64,000 nt of DNA from Rhodocyclales bacterium (GTDB lineage Bacteria; Pseudomonadota; Gammaproteobacteria; Burkholderiales; Rhodocyclaceae). The stretch spans positions 57,668 to 121,667 of the forward strand of contig JACPEH010000019.1 of NCBI GenBank assembly GCA_016183655.1, in the 5' to 3' direction. Below the pieces are notes generated by a model. The model was given only the letters and a program-made list of their open reading frames with translations, was not told where the DNA came from and made no database searches. The position numbers and the translations under genes were made by a program. This document shows, piece after piece, positions 51,492-60,285 of this stretch; the stretch's first letter is position 1; every line of letters starts with the position of its first letter.

Positions 51492-51709
51492 GGAGACTCC
51501 TTCATCCGGTTGAATAATTCAGCCTCCGGATTCTCCGCAACCGGCGTTACAGCGGTATTTCAGCCCGGAGATTGCGGCACCGCGCCCGTCGCGCTCCTTG
51601 CAGCTGCCGCCCGCTGATCTAGATTGAAGGACGAGAACAACAAAAAGGCGCGCGCCCGGCCATCCCGGCCGAAGTCTGTGCGCCTCGGCCGCACGCAAGG
51701 AGGCTTATC

Positions 51710-51904
51710 ATGACAAACACGCTGAACCATCCTGACGACGTGTCCGCAGACGAACGCCGGACGCATGCCGAGCCGCAGCGCGACGAACACCGCAGGCTGC
51801 GCGACACTCCCTTCAACATGACGAAATGGCCGGCCTTTCTTGGCATCTGGGCGGTCGGCGGAGCCGCCATCCTGCTCGCGCTGCTCTACATGGCGATCAA
51901 CTAA
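51710..51904 (+). CDS. Small single-pass membrane protein
   Basis: A 64-residue protein with a very strong ribosome-binding site (AAGGAGG). The first half is charged (ADERRTHAEPQRDEHRRLR) and the C-terminal part is one membrane helix (FLGIWAVGGAAILLALLYMAI). Function is unknown. It overlaps the 3' end of the acr3 gene by 8 bp tail to tail. Confidence 0.65.
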   Translation: MTNTLNHPDDVSADERRTHAEPQRDEHRRLRDTPFNMTKWPAFLGIWAVGGAAILLALLYMAIN

Positions 51905-52988
51905 GGCGTGCACGCCCCTCGTACCAGCCCTTGCTGGCATTGACCACCTTCACCACGAGCAGCATCGCCGGCACCTCGATCAGCACGCCGACGACGGTGG
52001 CCAGTGCGGCGCCCGACTCGAAGCCGAACAGGCTGATCGCGGCGGCCACCGCCAGCTCGAAGAAGTTCGAGGCGCCGATCAGCGCCGACGGGCAGGCGAC
52101 GTTGTGCTTCTCGCCGACGGCGCGGTTCAGCCAGTAGGCGAGCGCCGAGTTGAAGAAGACCTGGATCAGGATCGGCACCGCCAGGAGCGCGATGACCAGC
52201 GGCTGCCTGAGGATGGCCTCGCCCTGGAAGGCGAACAGCAGCACCAGCGTCGCCAGCAGCGCCGAGATCGACCACGGGCCGATCTTCGCCATCGCCGCGG
52301 CGAAGGCGGCCTGCCCCTTGCCTAATAGCGACTTGCGCCACCACTGCGCGAGGATCACCGGGATGACGATGTAGAGCACCACCGAGACCAGCAGCGTCTC
52401 CCACGGCACGACGATCGCCGAGAGGCCGAGCAGGAAGGCGACCAGCGGCGCGAAGGCGACCACCATGATCGAGTCGTTCAAGGCCACCTGCGACAGCGTG
52501 AACAGCGGGTCGCCGTTGGACAGCCGGCTCCAGACGAAGACCATCGCCGTGCACGGCGCGGCGGCGAGCAGGATCAGGCCGGCGACGTAGCTGTCGAGCT
52601 GCTCGGCCGGCAGCCACGGCGCGAACAACTGGCGCACGAACAGCCAGCCGAGGAAGGCCATCGAGAACGGCTTGACCAGCCAGTTCACGAACAGCGTGAC
52701 GCCGATGCCGCGCACGTGCTGCCGCACCTCGTGCAGCGCGCCGAAATCGACCTTGACCAGCATCGGGATGATCATCACCCAGATCAGCAGGCCGACCGGC
52801 AGGTTCACCTGCGCCACCTCCATCCGGCCGACCGCCTGGAAGACGCCGGGCAGGAGCTGGCCGAGGGTGATGCCGGCGACGATGCAGAGGAATACCCAGA
52901 CGCTGAGGAAGCGCTCGAAGACGCTCATCGGCGCGCCCTGGCCATCCCCCGCCGCGAGCCTGGCGGCGACTTCGCATTGGGCGCTCAT
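51897..52988 (-). CDS. acr3: ACR3-family arsenite efflux transporter
   Basis: A 363-residue transporter with about ten membrane helices. VPVGL-like LPVGLLIWVMIIPMLVKVDF, LILLAAAPCTAMVFVWSRLSNGDP with the essential Cys, and PSALIGASNFFELAVAAAISLFG are diagnostic. It exports As(III) using the proton gradient. The ATG at 52988 is chosen; a second start 20 residues in (APMSVFERF) is possible. It follows arsC after 166 bp that include a palindromic repeat. Confidence 0.93.
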   Translation of the reverse strand: MSAQCEVAARLAAGDGQGAPMSVFERFLSVWVFLCIVAGITLGQLLPGVFQAVGRMEVAQVNLPVGLLIWVMIIPMLVKVDFGALHEVRQHVRGIGVTLFVNWLVKPFSMAFLGWLFVRQLFAPWLPAEQLDSYVAGLILLAAAPCTAMVFVWSRLSNGDPLFTLSQVALNDSIMVVAFAPLVAFLLGLSAIVVPWETLLVSVVLYIVIPVILAQWWRKSLLGKGQAAFAAAMAKIGPWSISALLATLVLLFAFQGEAILRQPLVIALLAVPILIQVFFNSALAYWLNRAVGEKHNVACPSALIGASNFFELAVAAAISLFGFESGAALATVVGVLIEVPAMLLVVKVVNASKGWYEGRARLS

Positions 52989-53018
52989 GCAAAGCGCTCC
53001 TGCGCTTGAACCGCAACC

Positions 53019-53045
53019 GTCATTCCCGCGAACGCGGGAATCCAG
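53019..53045. repeat. GTCATTCCCGCG repeat inside the ars operon
   Basis: GTCATTCCCGCG-AAC-GCGGGAATCCAG, a variant of the dispersed ATTCC...GGAAT family, between arsC and acr3. Nearby CTCCGG and CCGGAG (53091, 53123) frame a second partial inverted repeat. Confidence 0.6.
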
Positions 53046-53154
53046 TTCGGCGCCAATTGAGCCATCCGCCTCCATTCCTGGACTCCGGCACCCCGAGGGC
53101 ACTTGCTGCGCGGCGCTGTCGCCGGAGTGACGGGGTAGTTTTTGTTTCGTGCCA

Positions 53155-53664
53155 TTACTGCGCTTCCTCATGAATCCGTTGTGCCGCCGCCTTGATCTCG
53201 TCCGCCGACATCGTCTCCAACGGCAGCGCCAGCAAGGCCGCGATCCGCCGCTCCAGCTGCCGGTAGGCGAGCTCGAACGCCTCCCGCCGCGCCGCCAGCG
53301 GCTCGACGTGCGCCGGGTCGGGGATGCCCCAGTGGGCGGTGGCCGGGTGGCCGGGCCAGACCGGGCAGATCTCGCCGGCGGCACTGGCGCAGACGGTGAA
53401 GATGAGGTCGAGCTGTGGCGCGCCGGGTGCAGAGAATTCTTCCCACGACTTGCTGCGCGCTTCGGGGAGCGGGATGCCGTGCTTTTCCAGCGTTTCCAGC
53501 GCCACCGGATTGACCTGGCCGGAGGGCTGGCTGCCGGCGGAGAACGCGCGGATGCGGCCCGGAGTCTGCCGGTTGCCGAGGTGGTTGAACAGCGCCTCGC
53601 CGAGGATCGAGCGGGCGGAGTTGCCGGTGCACAGCACCAGCACGTTGAGCGGCGGACGGCTCAT
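53155..53664 (-). CDS. arsC: Arsenate reductase, thioredoxin-coupled low-molecular-weight phosphatase type
   Basis: A 169-residue enzyme reducing As(V) to As(III). The P-loop CTGNSARS has nucleophile Cys12 and Arg18. VCASAAGEICPVWPG supplies Cys92 and Cys100 for the disulfide relay, matching the three-Cys thioredoxin-linked class rather than the glutaredoxin-linked ArsC. The C-terminal extension after about residue 140 is a helix of unknown role. It overlaps arsR by 4 bp. Confidence 0.92.
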   Translation of the reverse strand: MSRPPLNVLVLCTGNSARSILGEALFNHLGNRQTPGRIRAFSAGSQPSGQVNPVALETLEKHGIPLPEARSKSWEEFSAPGAPQLDLIFTVCASAAGEICPVWPGHPATAHWGIPDPAHVEPLAARREAFELAYRQLERRIAALLALPLETMSADEIKAAAQRIHEEAQ

Positions 53665-54023
53665 GCCGATTTTCTCCTGCTTGCGGTTTTGGTTTTCGCG
53701 GCAGGGGCGCAGGCCGCGGCCTCGGCGTCGCAGGGAACGCCGCCGCAGCAGTCCTCGGTGAGGAACTGCAGCAGCGCGTTCATCGCCTCGTACTGCGTCG
53801 CGTAATAGACGAAGCGCCCTTCCTGGCGCGAGACGGCCAGCCCGGCGGCGACCAGCTCCTTCAAGTGGAAGCTCAGCCGGCCGTCGGCGGCGACGCCCAG
53901 CTCCTCGGCGATGCGCCCGACCGGCAAGCCCTCGCGGCCGGCGCGGACGAGCAGGCGAAAGACCTGCAGCCGGGTTTCGTGGGCAAGCGCGCCGAGCGCG
54001 GCGGTGGCGGTTGTCAATTCCAT
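53661..54023 (-). CDS. arsR: ArsR-family arsenite-responsive repressor
   Basis: A 120-residue winged-helix repressor. LGALAHETRLQVFRLLVRAG and the HTH LSFHLKELVAAGLAVSRQEGRFVYY are typical. There is no helix-3 CxC of the E. coli type. Instead it has C-terminal Cys92, Cys93 and Cys98, the pattern of the Acidithiobacillus ferrooxidans class. It is first of arsR-arsC-acr3 and divergent from a C-GCAxxG-C-C protein. Confidence 0.92.
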   Translation of the reverse strand: MELTTATAALGALAHETRLQVFRLLVRAGREGLPVGRIAEELGVAADGRLSFHLKELVAAGLAVSRQEGRFVYYATQYEAMNALLQFLTEDCCGGVPCDAEAAACAPAAKTKTASRRKSA

Positions 54024-54052
54024 ATTTCAATGATAATTTAAATATTGAATCA
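54024..54052. promoter_or_regulatory. AT-rich ArsR operator/promoter region
   Basis: ATTTCAAT and ATTGAAT form an imperfect inverted repeat around an AT-rich centre with ATAATTTAAAT. In this high-GC genome the AT block stands out. It overlaps the arsR start region and lies 42 bp before the divergent gene, so one ArsR site could control both directions. Confidence 0.6.
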
Positions 54053-54093
54053 TCGGAAGCCAAACCGCAGCACAGCGCCAACAGGGAGGTGTC

Positions 54094-54567
54094 ATGTCGC
54101 AGGAATTCGCCACGAACGTTCGCCAATCCGCCGAGGCGGCCTTTTCTTCCGGCCTTTATTGCGCCGAAAGCGTCGTGCTGGCGCTGGCGCAAGCGCAAGG
54201 CATCGAGTCCGCGCTGCTGCCGCAGGCGGCCACCGCTTTCTGCGGCGGCATGGCCCGCAGTTGCGGCCCCTGCGGCGCGCTGACCGGGGCCATGATCGGC
54301 TTGGGGCTGGCGCTCGGCCGCTCCCGCCCCGAGGACTCGGTGCAGCCGGCCTACGTGGCGACGCAGAAGCTGATCGCCAGCTTCGAGCAGGAGTTCGGCG
54401 CACGCGACTGCCACCGGCTGCTCGGCTGCGACCTCGGCACGCCCGAAGGCCAAGCCACCTTCCGCGCGCAAAACCTCGGCGAACGCTGCGCGCGCTATAC
54501 CGGCCGCGCCGCCGAGATCGCCGCCGCGCTGATCGCGGAAAGCGAAGCCGCCGCCCCGGCCGCGTGA
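54094..54567 (+). CDS. C-GCAxxG-C-C family redox/metal protein
   Basis: A 157-residue protein of the C_GCAxxG_C_C family. The Cys set is YCAESVV, FCGGMARSCGPCGALTGAM, DCHRLLGCDLG and ERCARYTG. The family is thought to bind metal or work in redox chemistry and is often beside arsenic or mercury genes. Divergence from arsR across the operator suggests arsenic-responsive expression. The ribosome-binding site is GGGAGG. Confidence 0.85.
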   Translation: MSQEFATNVRQSAEAAFSSGLYCAESVVLALAQAQGIESALLPQAATAFCGGMARSCGPCGALTGAMIGLGLALGRSRPEDSVQPAYVATQKLIASFEQEFGARDCHRLLGCDLGTPEGQATFRAQNLGERCARYTGRAAEIAAALIAESEAAAPAA

Positions 54568-54583
54568 CCCGGTCGCCCGGTGC

Positions 54584-54940
54584 TCAGCGGCGGCGCCGCC
54601 ACAGCCAGTAATAGATGCCGAGGTTGAGCAGCAGTACGCCCAGCCCGAGCAGGATCTGGATCTCGCGCGTCAGCTCCGCCGGGTAGATCAGCGGCAGCAC
54701 ATGGCGGGTGACGAAATCGCCGCTGTACGAATCCTCGCCCGCGAGCACGCGCAGCCGGTTCTCCAGCGGCGTCAGCGGGCAGACCCAGCCGAACAGCGAA
54801 ATCAGCCCGGCCCAGACGGCGGCCGGCAAATGCAGCCAGACGAGGCGCGGCCAGCGCAGCAGCAGCGGCGCGCCGGCGACGGCGAAAGCGATGAAAGCGA
54901 AGTGGATGACGACGACCAGGTCGGCGAGCAGGGCGTACAT
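54584..54940 (-). CDS. DUF2784 membrane protein
   Basis: A 118-residue protein with three to four membrane helices. LLADLVVVIHFAFIAFAVAGAPLLL, GWVCPLTPLENRLR and HVLPLIYPAELTREIQILLG are diagnostic. Function is unknown. It is convergent with the preceding gene (16-bp gap). Confidence 0.87.
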   Translation of the reverse strand: MYALLADLVVVIHFAFIAFAVAGAPLLLRWPRLVWLHLPAAVWAGLISLFGWVCPLTPLENRLRVLAGEDSYSGDFVTRHVLPLIYPAELTREIQILLGLGVLLLNLGIYYWLWRRRR

Positions 54941-55313
54941 CGATGGTTCGGTTCAGTATGGACGGGGAAATTACGTGGCCGACCGCCGCGGCCAGGCTTC
55001 ACTGCAACTGAAGCTTAGCGGATGCACCACAGATCAAATGCCTGATGTGACGGCGCCTATCGACCCAGATCGGAAATAGCCGACCGGGAAAGCAGACCTT
55101 CATCGCGAAACCACGTAGCTGGTGAAGGGATATGCCCGACTCCCAGGATGCTACCTTCATTAATTCAGCCCCAAGTCTTTAAGTAAACGAGCCTCTGGAA
55201 CGATGCACTCAGTTGGAATTTGAAACATGTTGCATGTGCTGCAGCTGTTCTAGAACTTCATCGTATGACAAAGGGATTGATGCGAAACGCAGAGGCGTAA
55301 ATCACGCCGCACC
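54941..55313. other. Gene-free stretch, GC transition
   Basis: About 370 bp without a supported gene. Codon-free sequence becomes markedly AT-richer from about 55010 onward, marking the left border of the atypical segment that contains the 817-residue ORF. No tRNA, att-type direct repeat or transposase fragment was recognised. Confidence 0.6.
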
Positions 55314-57767
55314 TTATTGCTTCAATCTCCCAACTAAAATACGAGGCGGTTCGACTGTACTCATATTCATGATGAGTCGATAAGCCAGCGGGTATTTCGG
55401 CCCGTACCGGCTATTCAACAAGCTGTGCATTCGATTGCGCGAAGCTCCCCAGTCGGATGAAAACGCGGAATTTATCGTCAAGAAAGCTACCGCCTCAGCA
55501 TACGCATTACCCAAATCGTTACTGCGCAAACGCTCCGCCCCATCAAGCATCTCGCTTTCACTGACACCCCCAGCCAAGTACTGTACGGCGAGCGTAGGCC
55601 ATGATGCACCATCCAACTCGCCTAGATGCTTTTTAAGCAGCATCTCACCGGCAGCCGCCCCCCGCAGAGCCCGCTCAGAAAAATACGCAGCAATCAATGC
55701 GTACCCTTTGCTATCCGCCCCCGTCTTGAAATGGATTGTTCCGTCCATGGCCTGAAGCGCATTCTCGTTGGCACTAGCAGCATTACCGGACAATAACTCA
55801 CACCACGCCAGTAATGACAGCGCCTCTCCATTGTTGGAATACTCGATAAGTATTTGCCTGGAAGCGCTCATCGCCTTACCGAGTTCGTTCGCACGAAAAT
55901 ATCCCCAGGCACGACTGAGGGCGATATCTTGGTTTCCCGAGACATGGGCTTCTAATCTGTCTAGATCTTCAATACCCCGACCATAATCGCCCTGATCTAT
56001 ATAGGCGAGCCCACGCTGAACGAGCGTTTTGAAGCTGTTATCGCCGCGTCGGATTCGAGCCGAATATGACTCCACCGCACGGTCGATTCTTGCAATTCTC
56101 GCTTCAATATCCTTCAAATTTCGCATCACAAACGGATTTTCCGGGTCCACTGCGAAAGCCGCTGCTGTCTCCGCTCGTGCTTCAACCAGCCTACCTCTGG
56201 TTAAGAATCTGGTGGCTGCCTCCGCGTGCATGTTTCGCCTGTTATATTTCTCCGCTTTGTCGCTCTGCTCCTTTTGCTTTTCTGTCTCAGTGAAAAGAGC
56301 CCCTTCCCGCTCACGGCCTGGCGTAGCGCCTAGCGGCTTATCGCTATCACGAACACTATCCGGCCAAGAAATCCAAATTGACGACGAGGACGCGTCCCCG
56401 ACCACGAACTGATTGCCATTGAAGAAAGTCAATGGCGGCACACCTCGTAGTATGAACGGATTGAAGGTATGGCTCGACGGATTTGGCCCCTTCTGATCCA
56501 TTAAACGCAATTCCTGCAAACCATCTTGGTGCCTGCCGCCCGAGTTGCCTAGCTCTTTTATTCCGCAGTTATGGAAGTTCCCGAAAAATGCGGGCCGTGA
56601 CGGATCAAAGCTTAGAGTATCGTCTGCAAACCGACGGGTATGTAAGACGATGACGCCGAGAATGTTGGCATCCTTAGATCGATGGATCACCCAATTGCTT
56701 GGGGTTTTCCGATCGTTCACCAACACAAGCAGGATCGGTTTTTCTTTTTTGCTAACAATAACGTCCGTTATGTCGCGCCCATTTTGGCCAGGAAGACCAT
56801 CGTTAGCACGACGTACCAATGACACGAATTCGAAATCTGGGTAAGCGCTTATTTCCGGGAAATAGCACGCCTCCCGAATCGGACTAAAGCCTCCCGGAAC
56901 GTCTGCTGGTTTGGCGGGGTGACCAGGAAGGAGTCCAGGGCTAAGTCGGACGAAGCCGGATAGACGCTGAAGAAAGCCCATAGTGGATTGATAGTCCGCT
57001 CCATCGCCAGAGATGTCAGCATTACGCAGCAACCTATATTCCAATTTTGTTCCGCGAAAATCGAATCTTTCGCCTTTTGCCAGTTCTTGAAGGACCGACC
57101 AATTAGAACGGCTAACCCAGCTTTCAAAGGCCCCAGCGGTAACCCGGGCTCCCAACTGCTTAAGTATCGGATGCATTTCAGGATCCGAGCATCCGTAAAC
57201 CGCATCAAATGGGTCTGTATCGTTGATATCTCCTCCACGTGCAAGCAGCATCCGGTAAGCTTCAACTTGCCGCTCTCGAGCCTGCTCTTTGGACAAGCCA
57301 TCTGGCCTGCTAGATATTCGTCCGACAACCCCACACCGCGCAAATATCGATCTCCCCTTGCCGGAGGTTACCCTCGGATTGGGGGGCACACCCATGTCGA
57401 GAAGCCATTGCACGACTGTAAGATTCCCATTGGCAACTGCATAATCGAGTGGGTATTCGCCATGACTGCAATACACGGAATCGAAAAGCATCTTCTTCCT
57501 GAAGTTATCCTGCCACTCCTGTAATGCGACATGGTCTTTCCGGAAAGGAGCTTCATTTTTTCGTGTCAAATATTCCAGATATCGTGACGTCCGTTTCCCA
57601 ATGAACGTCTCGATTTCTGCAACAGTGCCGAATGCCATCGTGCGTGTGAATTCTCTATCAAACGTGCAACCTCCAGAATCACCGATAGCCAATGCCTCGC
57701 CGACGCCAAAAACCACGCCGACCACAAAGGATAGGCGAACTAGCCGTGTTCGAATGTTTGACAGCAT
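55314..57767 (-). CDS. Large exported ankyrin/TPR protein of unknown function
   Basis: An 817-residue protein. The chosen ATG at 57767 has GGAG 8 bp upstream and gives a signal peptide (LVRLSFVVGVVFGVGEALA, cleavage near residue 27); a longer start at 57866 is possible. Residues about 100-250 resemble ankyrin repeats (GEYPLDYAVANGNLTVVQWLLDMGV). About 290-500 is unassigned with several Cys and aromatic strands. About 530-760 has TPR-like helices (ARAETAAAFAVDPENPFVMRNL, RGLAYIDQGDYGRGIEDL). Lower GC and different codon use from neighbours suggest transfer. It stands alone; no partner is evident. Confidence 0.75.
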   Translation of the reverse strand: MLSNIRTRLVRLSFVVGVVFGVGEALAIGDSGGCTFDREFTRTMAFGTVAEIETFIGKRTSRYLEYLTRKNEAPFRKDHVALQEWQDNFRKKMLFDSVYCSHGEYPLDYAVANGNLTVVQWLLDMGVPPNPRVTSGKGRSIFARCGVVGRISSRPDGLSKEQARERQVEAYRMLLARGGDINDTDPFDAVYGCSDPEMHPILKQLGARVTAGAFESWVSRSNWSVLQELAKGERFDFRGTKLEYRLLRNADISGDGADYQSTMGFLQRLSGFVRLSPGLLPGHPAKPADVPGGFSPIREACYFPEISAYPDFEFVSLVRRANDGLPGQNGRDITDVIVSKKEKPILLVLVNDRKTPSNWVIHRSKDANILGVIVLHTRRFADDTLSFDPSRPAFFGNFHNCGIKELGNSGGRHQDGLQELRLMDQKGPNPSSHTFNPFILRGVPPLTFFNGNQFVVGDASSSSIWISWPDSVRDSDKPLGATPGREREGALFTETEKQKEQSDKAEKYNRRNMHAEAATRFLTRGRLVEARAETAAAFAVDPENPFVMRNLKDIEARIARIDRAVESYSARIRRGDNSFKTLVQRGLAYIDQGDYGRGIEDLDRLEAHVSGNQDIALSRAWGYFRANELGKAMSASRQILIEYSNNGEALSLLAWCELLSGNAASANENALQAMDGTIHFKTGADSKGYALIAAYFSERALRGAAAGEMLLKKHLGELDGASWPTLAVQYLAGGVSESEMLDGAERLRSNDLGNAYAEAVAFLTINSAFSSDWGASRNRMHSLLNSRYGPKYPLAYRLIMNMSTVEPPRILVGRLKQ

Positions 57768-58124
57768 TGGACTCCACGAAGATATATGTTCCGATTGAGT
57801 ATTTACCCGACTGGCGGGTCTTCCAGGGGCGGATAGTTTAGGCTGTTTTTGTGACGTTGGCATCATCCTGTTCGGTCAGGTTTTCGATTGCGGCCGGGCT
57901 GTAGAAGCGAGTGTCGGAAAATTACTAAACCAGTTCACATTGATGCGCAAAACTTCCCGAATTTCCGCGCCTGGATAACAACTTCAAGAGACCGACACTG
58001 GAGCCTACCCTCGAGCGTCTGCAATGAGGCGCAATCCTTAACCGCCGCTTCTGGTCGACTGCTGCCCGCCAGTAATTATGTCCTCGTCGTATCTCGGCGC
58101 GTCGCCCAGCGCCGACCACCCACC
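57768..58124. other. Gene-free stretch with a possible decayed ORF end
   Basis: About 360 bp. On the minus strand a short open segment ends ...RFYSPAAIENLTEQDDANVTKTA-stop near 57840, with a stop codon not far upstream, resembling the tail of a broken gene; the parent family was not recognised. GC returns to the genomic level near 58100, marking the right border of the atypical segment. Confidence 0.4.
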
Positions 58125-58997
58125 TCATCCCCCCCCAGCACGCCCCCGCAACCAATCCGCAAACACCTGCGCCGCCTCGGTCGCCGCTTCGCCTTCGCGC
58201 AGCAGGTGGTAGGCGCCGCTTTCGAAGGGGGCGGCGAGCGGGACTTCGAGTAGCGCGCCGCCGAGCAGCAGGCCTTCGACGAAGAGGCGCGGCACCAGCG
58301 CGACGCCGAGGCCTTCGACCGCTGCCTGGATGGCGAGGATGGTGTTGTCGAACTCGATGAAGTCGGCCGCCGGCGTCGCGCCGAGGCCGGCGCCGGCGAG
58401 CCATTTCGGCCACAGGTCGGGGCGCGAGCGCATGCGCACCCGCGGCGCCGCGAGCAGGTCGGCGGGCGCCTGCCAGCCGCTGCGTTCGGCCAGGTGCGGG
58501 CTGCACACCAGCGTCGCGTGCTCGGTCATGAACGGCACGCCGGCGAGGCCGCCGAAATGCGCCGGGTCGCGGCGGATGTAGAGGTCCACCGCGCCGCTGC
58601 GCACGATCGTCCCCTGCGAGGTGCCGAGGCGGACCTCGATGTGCGGGTGCTCGGCGCGGAACTCGGCCAGCCGCGGGATCAGCCAGTGCAGCGCGAAGGT
58701 CGGCGTCGCGTCGACGCGGACGGCGCCGCGCGCCAGCCGGCGCACGCGGTCGCTGGCGCCGTCGATCGCGGCCAGCGCCGGCGCCACCTGGGCGAGGAAG
58801 AGCTGGCCGAGCTGGGTCAGCTCGATGGCACGGTGGCGGCGCTCGAACAGCGGCACGCCGAGGTGCTCCTCCAGCCCCTGCACCTGCCGGCTGACGGCGC
58901 CGGGGGTGACGAAGAGCTCGGCCGCGGCCTCCTTGAAACTGGCGTGGCGGGCGACGGCGACGAAGACGCGGATGGCGTTGAGCGGAACGGCGGACAT
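58125..58997 (-). CDS. LysR-family regulator, GcvA-like
   Basis: A 290-residue LysR regulator. NAIRVFVAVARHASFKEAAAELFVTPGAVSRQVQGLEEHLGVPLFERRHR is the GcvA-type HTH. ATPTFALHWLIPRLAEFRAEHPHIEVRL fits the co-inducer domain of that branch. The ATG at 58997 is preferred to an upstream start lying in repeat sequence. Target unknown; the neighbouring alcohol dehydrogenase gene points the same way but is separated by a repeat. Confidence 0.88.
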   Translation of the reverse strand: MSAVPLNAIRVFVAVARHASFKEAAAELFVTPGAVSRQVQGLEEHLGVPLFERRHRAIELTQLGQLFLAQVAPALAAIDGASDRVRRLARGAVRVDATPTFALHWLIPRLAEFRAEHPHIEVRLGTSQGTIVRSGAVDLYIRRDPAHFGGLAGVPFMTEHATLVCSPHLAERSGWQAPADLLAAPRVRMRSRPDLWPKWLAGAGLGATPAADFIEFDNTILAIQAAVEGLGVALVPRLFVEGLLLGGALLEVPLAAPFESGAYHLLREGEAATEAAQVFADWLRGRAGGG

Positions 58998-59015
58998 GGG
59001 GGTGATCTCAGGCCT

Positions 59016-59160
59016 CCCGCCGGGCCGCCCCAAGGGGCGTAGCGGGGAATTCGCGGAGCATCGCTCCGCGCCCGCGTAGCCGGCCGGCTGTGCAAAGCCG
59101 GCCGTGGGCGGCCTGCGCCCCCTTGGGGGGCAGCGAACGAAGTGAGCGTGGGGGACGTTT
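59016..59160. repeat. Compound palindromic intergenic repeat
   Basis: Several hairpins in a row: CGCCCCAAGGGGCG, GCGGAGC-ATC-GCTCCGC (59053-59069), CGGCCGGCT...AGCCGGCCG (59081-59104), CCCCCTTGGGGG (about 59118-59130) and CGAACGAAGTGAGCG. Blocks like CCCCTTGGGG recur after trhP and polA. The layout is typical of dispersed betaproteobacterial intergenic elements. No coding potential is seen. Confidence 0.65.
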
Positions 59161-59163
59161 CAT

Positions 59164-60132
59164 TTACGCCAGCGTGACGACGACGTTGCCGCGCTTGTGC
59201 CCGCCATCCACGTAGCGGTGCGCCTCGCGCATCTGCGCGAAGGGATAGACCCGGTCGATCGACGGCCGGAACTCGCCCGCCGCGGCCAGTTCGGCGAGGA
59301 AGCGCAGGTCGCCGGCATTCGTCGACGCCGGCCCGGCGACGATCTTGCGGCCGCTGGTCAGCGAGTCCCAGGGAATCCGCAGCAATTCCGGCAGCCCGCC
59401 GGCGACCAGCAGCAGGCGCCCGCCCGTGGCGAGCGCACCCCGGCAGCGCGAGAACGGCGCCGTGCCGACCGTATCGACGATGAGGTCGTAGGCTTCGCCG
59501 TTCCGCGCAAAGTCCGCCTGCGTGTAGTCGATCACCCGCGCGGCGCCGAGCGCGCGCACCCGCTCCAGGTTGGCAGTGCCGCACACCCCGGTCACGGTCG
59601 CGCCGAAGTGCCGGGCGAGCTGCACCGCAGCGCTGCCGACGGCGCCGGCGGCGCCGTTGACGAGGACGCGCTCGCCGCGCCCGAGTTTGCCGCGGCGCAG
59701 GAAATCGAGCGCCGTGGCGCCGCCGAAGGAAAGTGCGGCGGCTTCTTCGTCGCTCAGGTTCGGCGGCTTCGGCGCCACCTCGCTTTCCGGCAGGCAGACG
59801 TACTCGGCATGGCAGCCGAGGCCGGCGCTGCTGTAGGCGAACACCGCGTCGCCAACCGCGAAGCCGCCGACGCCCCGGCCGACCGCCGCGATTTCGCCGG
59901 CCAGCTCGCTGCCGAGGATCGGCTGCCGCGGGCGCGAGACGCCGAACAGCAGGCGTGCGATCAGCCCGAAGCCGGTTGGCATGTCGAGGCTGCGCAGCCG
60001 CCGGTCGCCGGCGCTGACCGTCGTCGCGCGGACGCGGATCAGCACTTCGCCGGCGCCGGGAACCGGCGTCGCGACCTCCTTCAGCTGCAGGACCTCGGGC
60101 GGCCCGTAGCGTTCATATACCCATGCCTGCAT
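59164..60132 (-). CDS. Zinc-independent medium-chain alcohol dehydrogenase / quinone-oxidoreductase-like enzyme
   Basis: A 322-residue MDR-superfamily NAD(P)-dependent oxidoreductase. The GroES-like N-terminus has QAWVYERYGPPEVLQLKEV and LGSELAGEIAAVGRGVGGFAVGDAVFAY; the nucleotide motif is VNGAAGAVGSAAVQLARHFGATVTGV. The structural-zinc Cys cluster is absent, as in quinone oxidoreductases. Substrate unknown. It is divergent from an MFS gene over about 153 bp that include the palindrome ATAGCGCTAT (60209-60218). Confidence 0.85.
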   Translation of the reverse strand: MQAWVYERYGPPEVLQLKEVATPVPGAGEVLIRVRATTVSAGDRRLRSLDMPTGFGLIARLLFGVSRPRQPILGSELAGEIAAVGRGVGGFAVGDAVFAYSSAGLGCHAEYVCLPESEVAPKPPNLSDEEAAALSFGGATALDFLRRGKLGRGERVLVNGAAGAVGSAAVQLARHFGATVTGVCGTANLERVRALGAARVIDYTQADFARNGEAYDLIVDTVGTAPFSRCRGALATGGRLLLVAGGLPELLRIPWDSLTSGRKIVAGPASTNAGDLRFLAELAAAGEFRPSIDRVYPFAQMREAHRYVDGGHKRGNVVVTLA

Positions 60133-60285
60133 CAGTCCCTCCCGGCACCGTTTTGCCCCGTCCGCGGAAGCGTCCCCCGGCGAACATCGGTTGCATTTTA
60201 CTCAATCGATAGCGCTATATTTTTCGCTTGAACGTCCATCTCATGCGCGCGACGATAGACCTTACCATACAACAGGTTGACTGCA

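Noticed and set aside
57841..57866. Upstream start of the 817-residue protein giving 850 residues
   Set aside because: The internal ATG at 57767 has a better ribosome-binding site and puts the signal peptide at the N-terminus. The longer form is not fully excluded.
57820..57920. Transposase fragment at the right edge of the AT-rich insert
   Set aside because: A short open tail is present, but I could not match it to any transposase motif. It is only noted as a possible remnant.
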